Origin: Streptomyces himalayensis subsp. himalayensis
Lineage (GTDB): Bacteria; Actinomycetota; Actinomycetes; Streptomycetales; Streptomycetaceae
Reading direction: 5' to 3'
Assembly: GCF_013778455.1 (NCBI RefSeq)
Contig: NZ_JACEHE010000042.1
Location: 1 to 53,209 of the forward strand
DNA: 53,209 nt
Shown here: piece after piece, positions 52,315 through 53,209 of the stretch
How positions within the stretch are numbered: the first letter of the stretch is position 1
How the letters are laid out: each line of letters begins with the position of its first letter
The notes under the pieces: generated by a model
Seen by the model: only the letters and a program-made list of their open reading frames with translations
Databases searched by the model: none
Told to the model about the DNA's origin: nothing
Translations under genes and position numbers: made by a program

Positions 52315-53209
52315 CCTCACCGATGGACGAGGCCCTGCTCCGCAGCCTCACGCCGAGCGTGCTCGCCATCCTCGTCCGCCGCGGAGCCGACTTCGCGGCG
52401 GCCGAGGACGCCGTGCAGGAGGCGCTGGTCGAGGCGGTCCGCGTCTGGCCGGCCGACCCGCCGCGGGATGCCAAGGGCTGGCTGGTCACCGTGGCCTGGC
52501 GCAAGTTCCTCGACCAGGCCCGGGCGGACGCCGCCCGCCGCCGGCGTGAGGACCGCCTCGACGAGGAGCCGGCGCCCGGGCCCGCGCCCGCGGTCGACGA
52601 CACGCTCCAGCTCTACTTCCTGTGCGCCCACCCGTCGCTGACGCCGTCGTCCGCGGTCGCGCTCACACTGCGCGCCGTCGGCGGGCTCACGACCCGCCAG
52701 ATCGCCCAGGCCTATCTGGTGCCCGAGGCGACCATGGCGCAGCGGATCAGCCGGGCCAAGCGCACCGTCTCCGGCGTGCGGTTCGACCAGCCCGGCGACG
52801 TCGCCACCGTGCTGCGCGTCCTCTACCTGGTCTTCAATGAGGGTTACTCCGGCGACATCGACCTCGCCGCCGAGGCCATCCGGCTCACCCGGCGGCTGGC
52901 GTCCGCGATCGATCACCCCGAGGTGGCTGGGCTGCTCGCCCTCATGCTGCTCCACCACGCCCGACGCGCCGCCCGGACCGCGCCCGACGGCAGCCTGGTG
53001 CCGCTCGCCGAGCAGGACCGCGGCCGGTGGGACACCGGGGCGATCGTCGAGGGCATCGAAATCCTGCAGGCGGCCCTCGCCCGCGACCGGCTGGGCGAGT
53101 TCCAGGCCCAGGCAGCCATCGCAGCACTCCACGCCGACGCGCCCACCGCCGAGGAGACCGACTGGGTGCAGATCGTCGAGTGGTACGACGAGGTCGGCGA
53201 GGTCCGTGC
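52311..53209 (+). CDS. ECF RNA polymerase sigma factor (ECF42/DUF6596 type), 3' end missing
   Basis: About 300 residues are visible, starting VTSPMDEALLRSL (GTG 52311, or ATG 52323). Sigma region 2 contains GADFAAAEDAVQEALVEAVR and KGWLVTVAWRKFLDQARADA. Region 4 contains RAVGGLTTRQIAQAYLVPEA and TMAQRISRAKRTV. The long C-terminal extension (DUF6596: VLYLVFNEGYSGDIDLAAEA, LALMLLHHARRAARTAPDGS, ALHADAPTAEETDW) is the helical TPR-like region that replaces an anti-sigma factor in the ECF42 group. The gene continues past the right edge. Confidence 0.92.
   Translation, partial: MTSPMDEALLRSLTPSVLAILVRRGADFAAAEDAVQEALVEAVRVWPADPPRDAKGWLVTVAWRKFLDQARADAARRRREDRLDEEPAPGPAPAVDDTLQLYFLCAHPSLTPSSAVALTLRAVGGLTTRQIAQAYLVPEATMAQRISRAKRTVSGVRFDQPGDVATVLRVLYLVFNEGYSGDIDLAAEAIRLTRRLASAIDHPEVAGLLALMLLHHARRAARTAPDGSLVPLAEQDRGRWDTGAIVEGIEILQAALARDRLGEFQAQAAIAALHADAPTAEETDWVQIVEWYDEVGEVR

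Overview
The window is very GC-rich, with GC-biased third codon positions and many GTG starts, short overlaps (ATGA/GTGA) and apparently leaderless genes. The protein families (CGNR zinc-finger, DUF6233, ThuA, a DGPF/YciI protein with a DUF6596-type sigma factor, many SDR/TetR/HxlR genes) point to Streptomyces or a close actinomycete. No rRNA, tRNA, CRISPR array or intact mobile element was seen. The gene mix (regulators, catabolic oxidoreductases, remnants) looks like an accessory part of the chromosome.

Region 1 (1-3.2 kb): an NmrA-type fragment at the left edge, then an SDR plus epoxide-hydrolase operon behind two tandem copies of a palindromic TetR-type operator. Decayed remnants follow: a CocE/NonD hydrolase and an IS200/IS605 TnpB.

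Region 2 (3.2-14.9 kb): an oligosaccharide-utilisation locus in mid-decay. The lipoprotein binding protein, two LplB/LplC-type permeases, GH36 alpha-galactosidase, GH42 beta-galactosidase and a FadR/FCD-type GntR regulator look intact. L-fuconate dehydratase and the GH31 glycosidase have lost their catalytic middles, and the ThuA gene is frameshifted. A near-identical 18-bp sequence overlaps the -10 elements of both the transporter operon and the GntR gene, so it is the likely operator.

Region 3 (15-41 kb): a catabolic or detoxification island of small gene-regulator modules. It holds an APH-like kinase, five SDRs (four intact modules plus one near 31 kb), an aldehyde dehydrogenase, a mycothiol-dependent isomerase-like protein, a DUF899 protein, an amidase, two acyl-CoA synthetases, two old-yellow-enzyme reductases, a hotdog thioesterase, an HSL-like hydrolase and a quinone-type oxidoreductase. 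These are mixed with TetR and HxlR regulators. Two paralogous TetR genes lie near copies of a TACGnnCGTA palindrome, and a third copy lies before an ene-reductase. An HxlR gene with its operator has been duplicated, and one copy is wrecked. Part of a TetR gene is also duplicated.

Region 4 (41-53.2 kb): a SulP/STAS transporter divergent from a MerR regulator, an MFS tail and a MarR remnant, a GNAT acetyltransferase, a leaderless MarR-MFS pair ending in a 26-bp perfect hairpin, a tandem-VOC protein, a second MFS exporter, a cytochrome P450 with a short N-terminus, and a DGPF (YciI) protein coupled to an ECF sigma factor that runs off the right edge.

The strongest candidates for something new are the two putative regulons defined by repeated operator sequences (GntR and the TetR pair), the duplicated HxlR-operator modules, and the sugar locus that keeps import and regulation while losing key enzymes.
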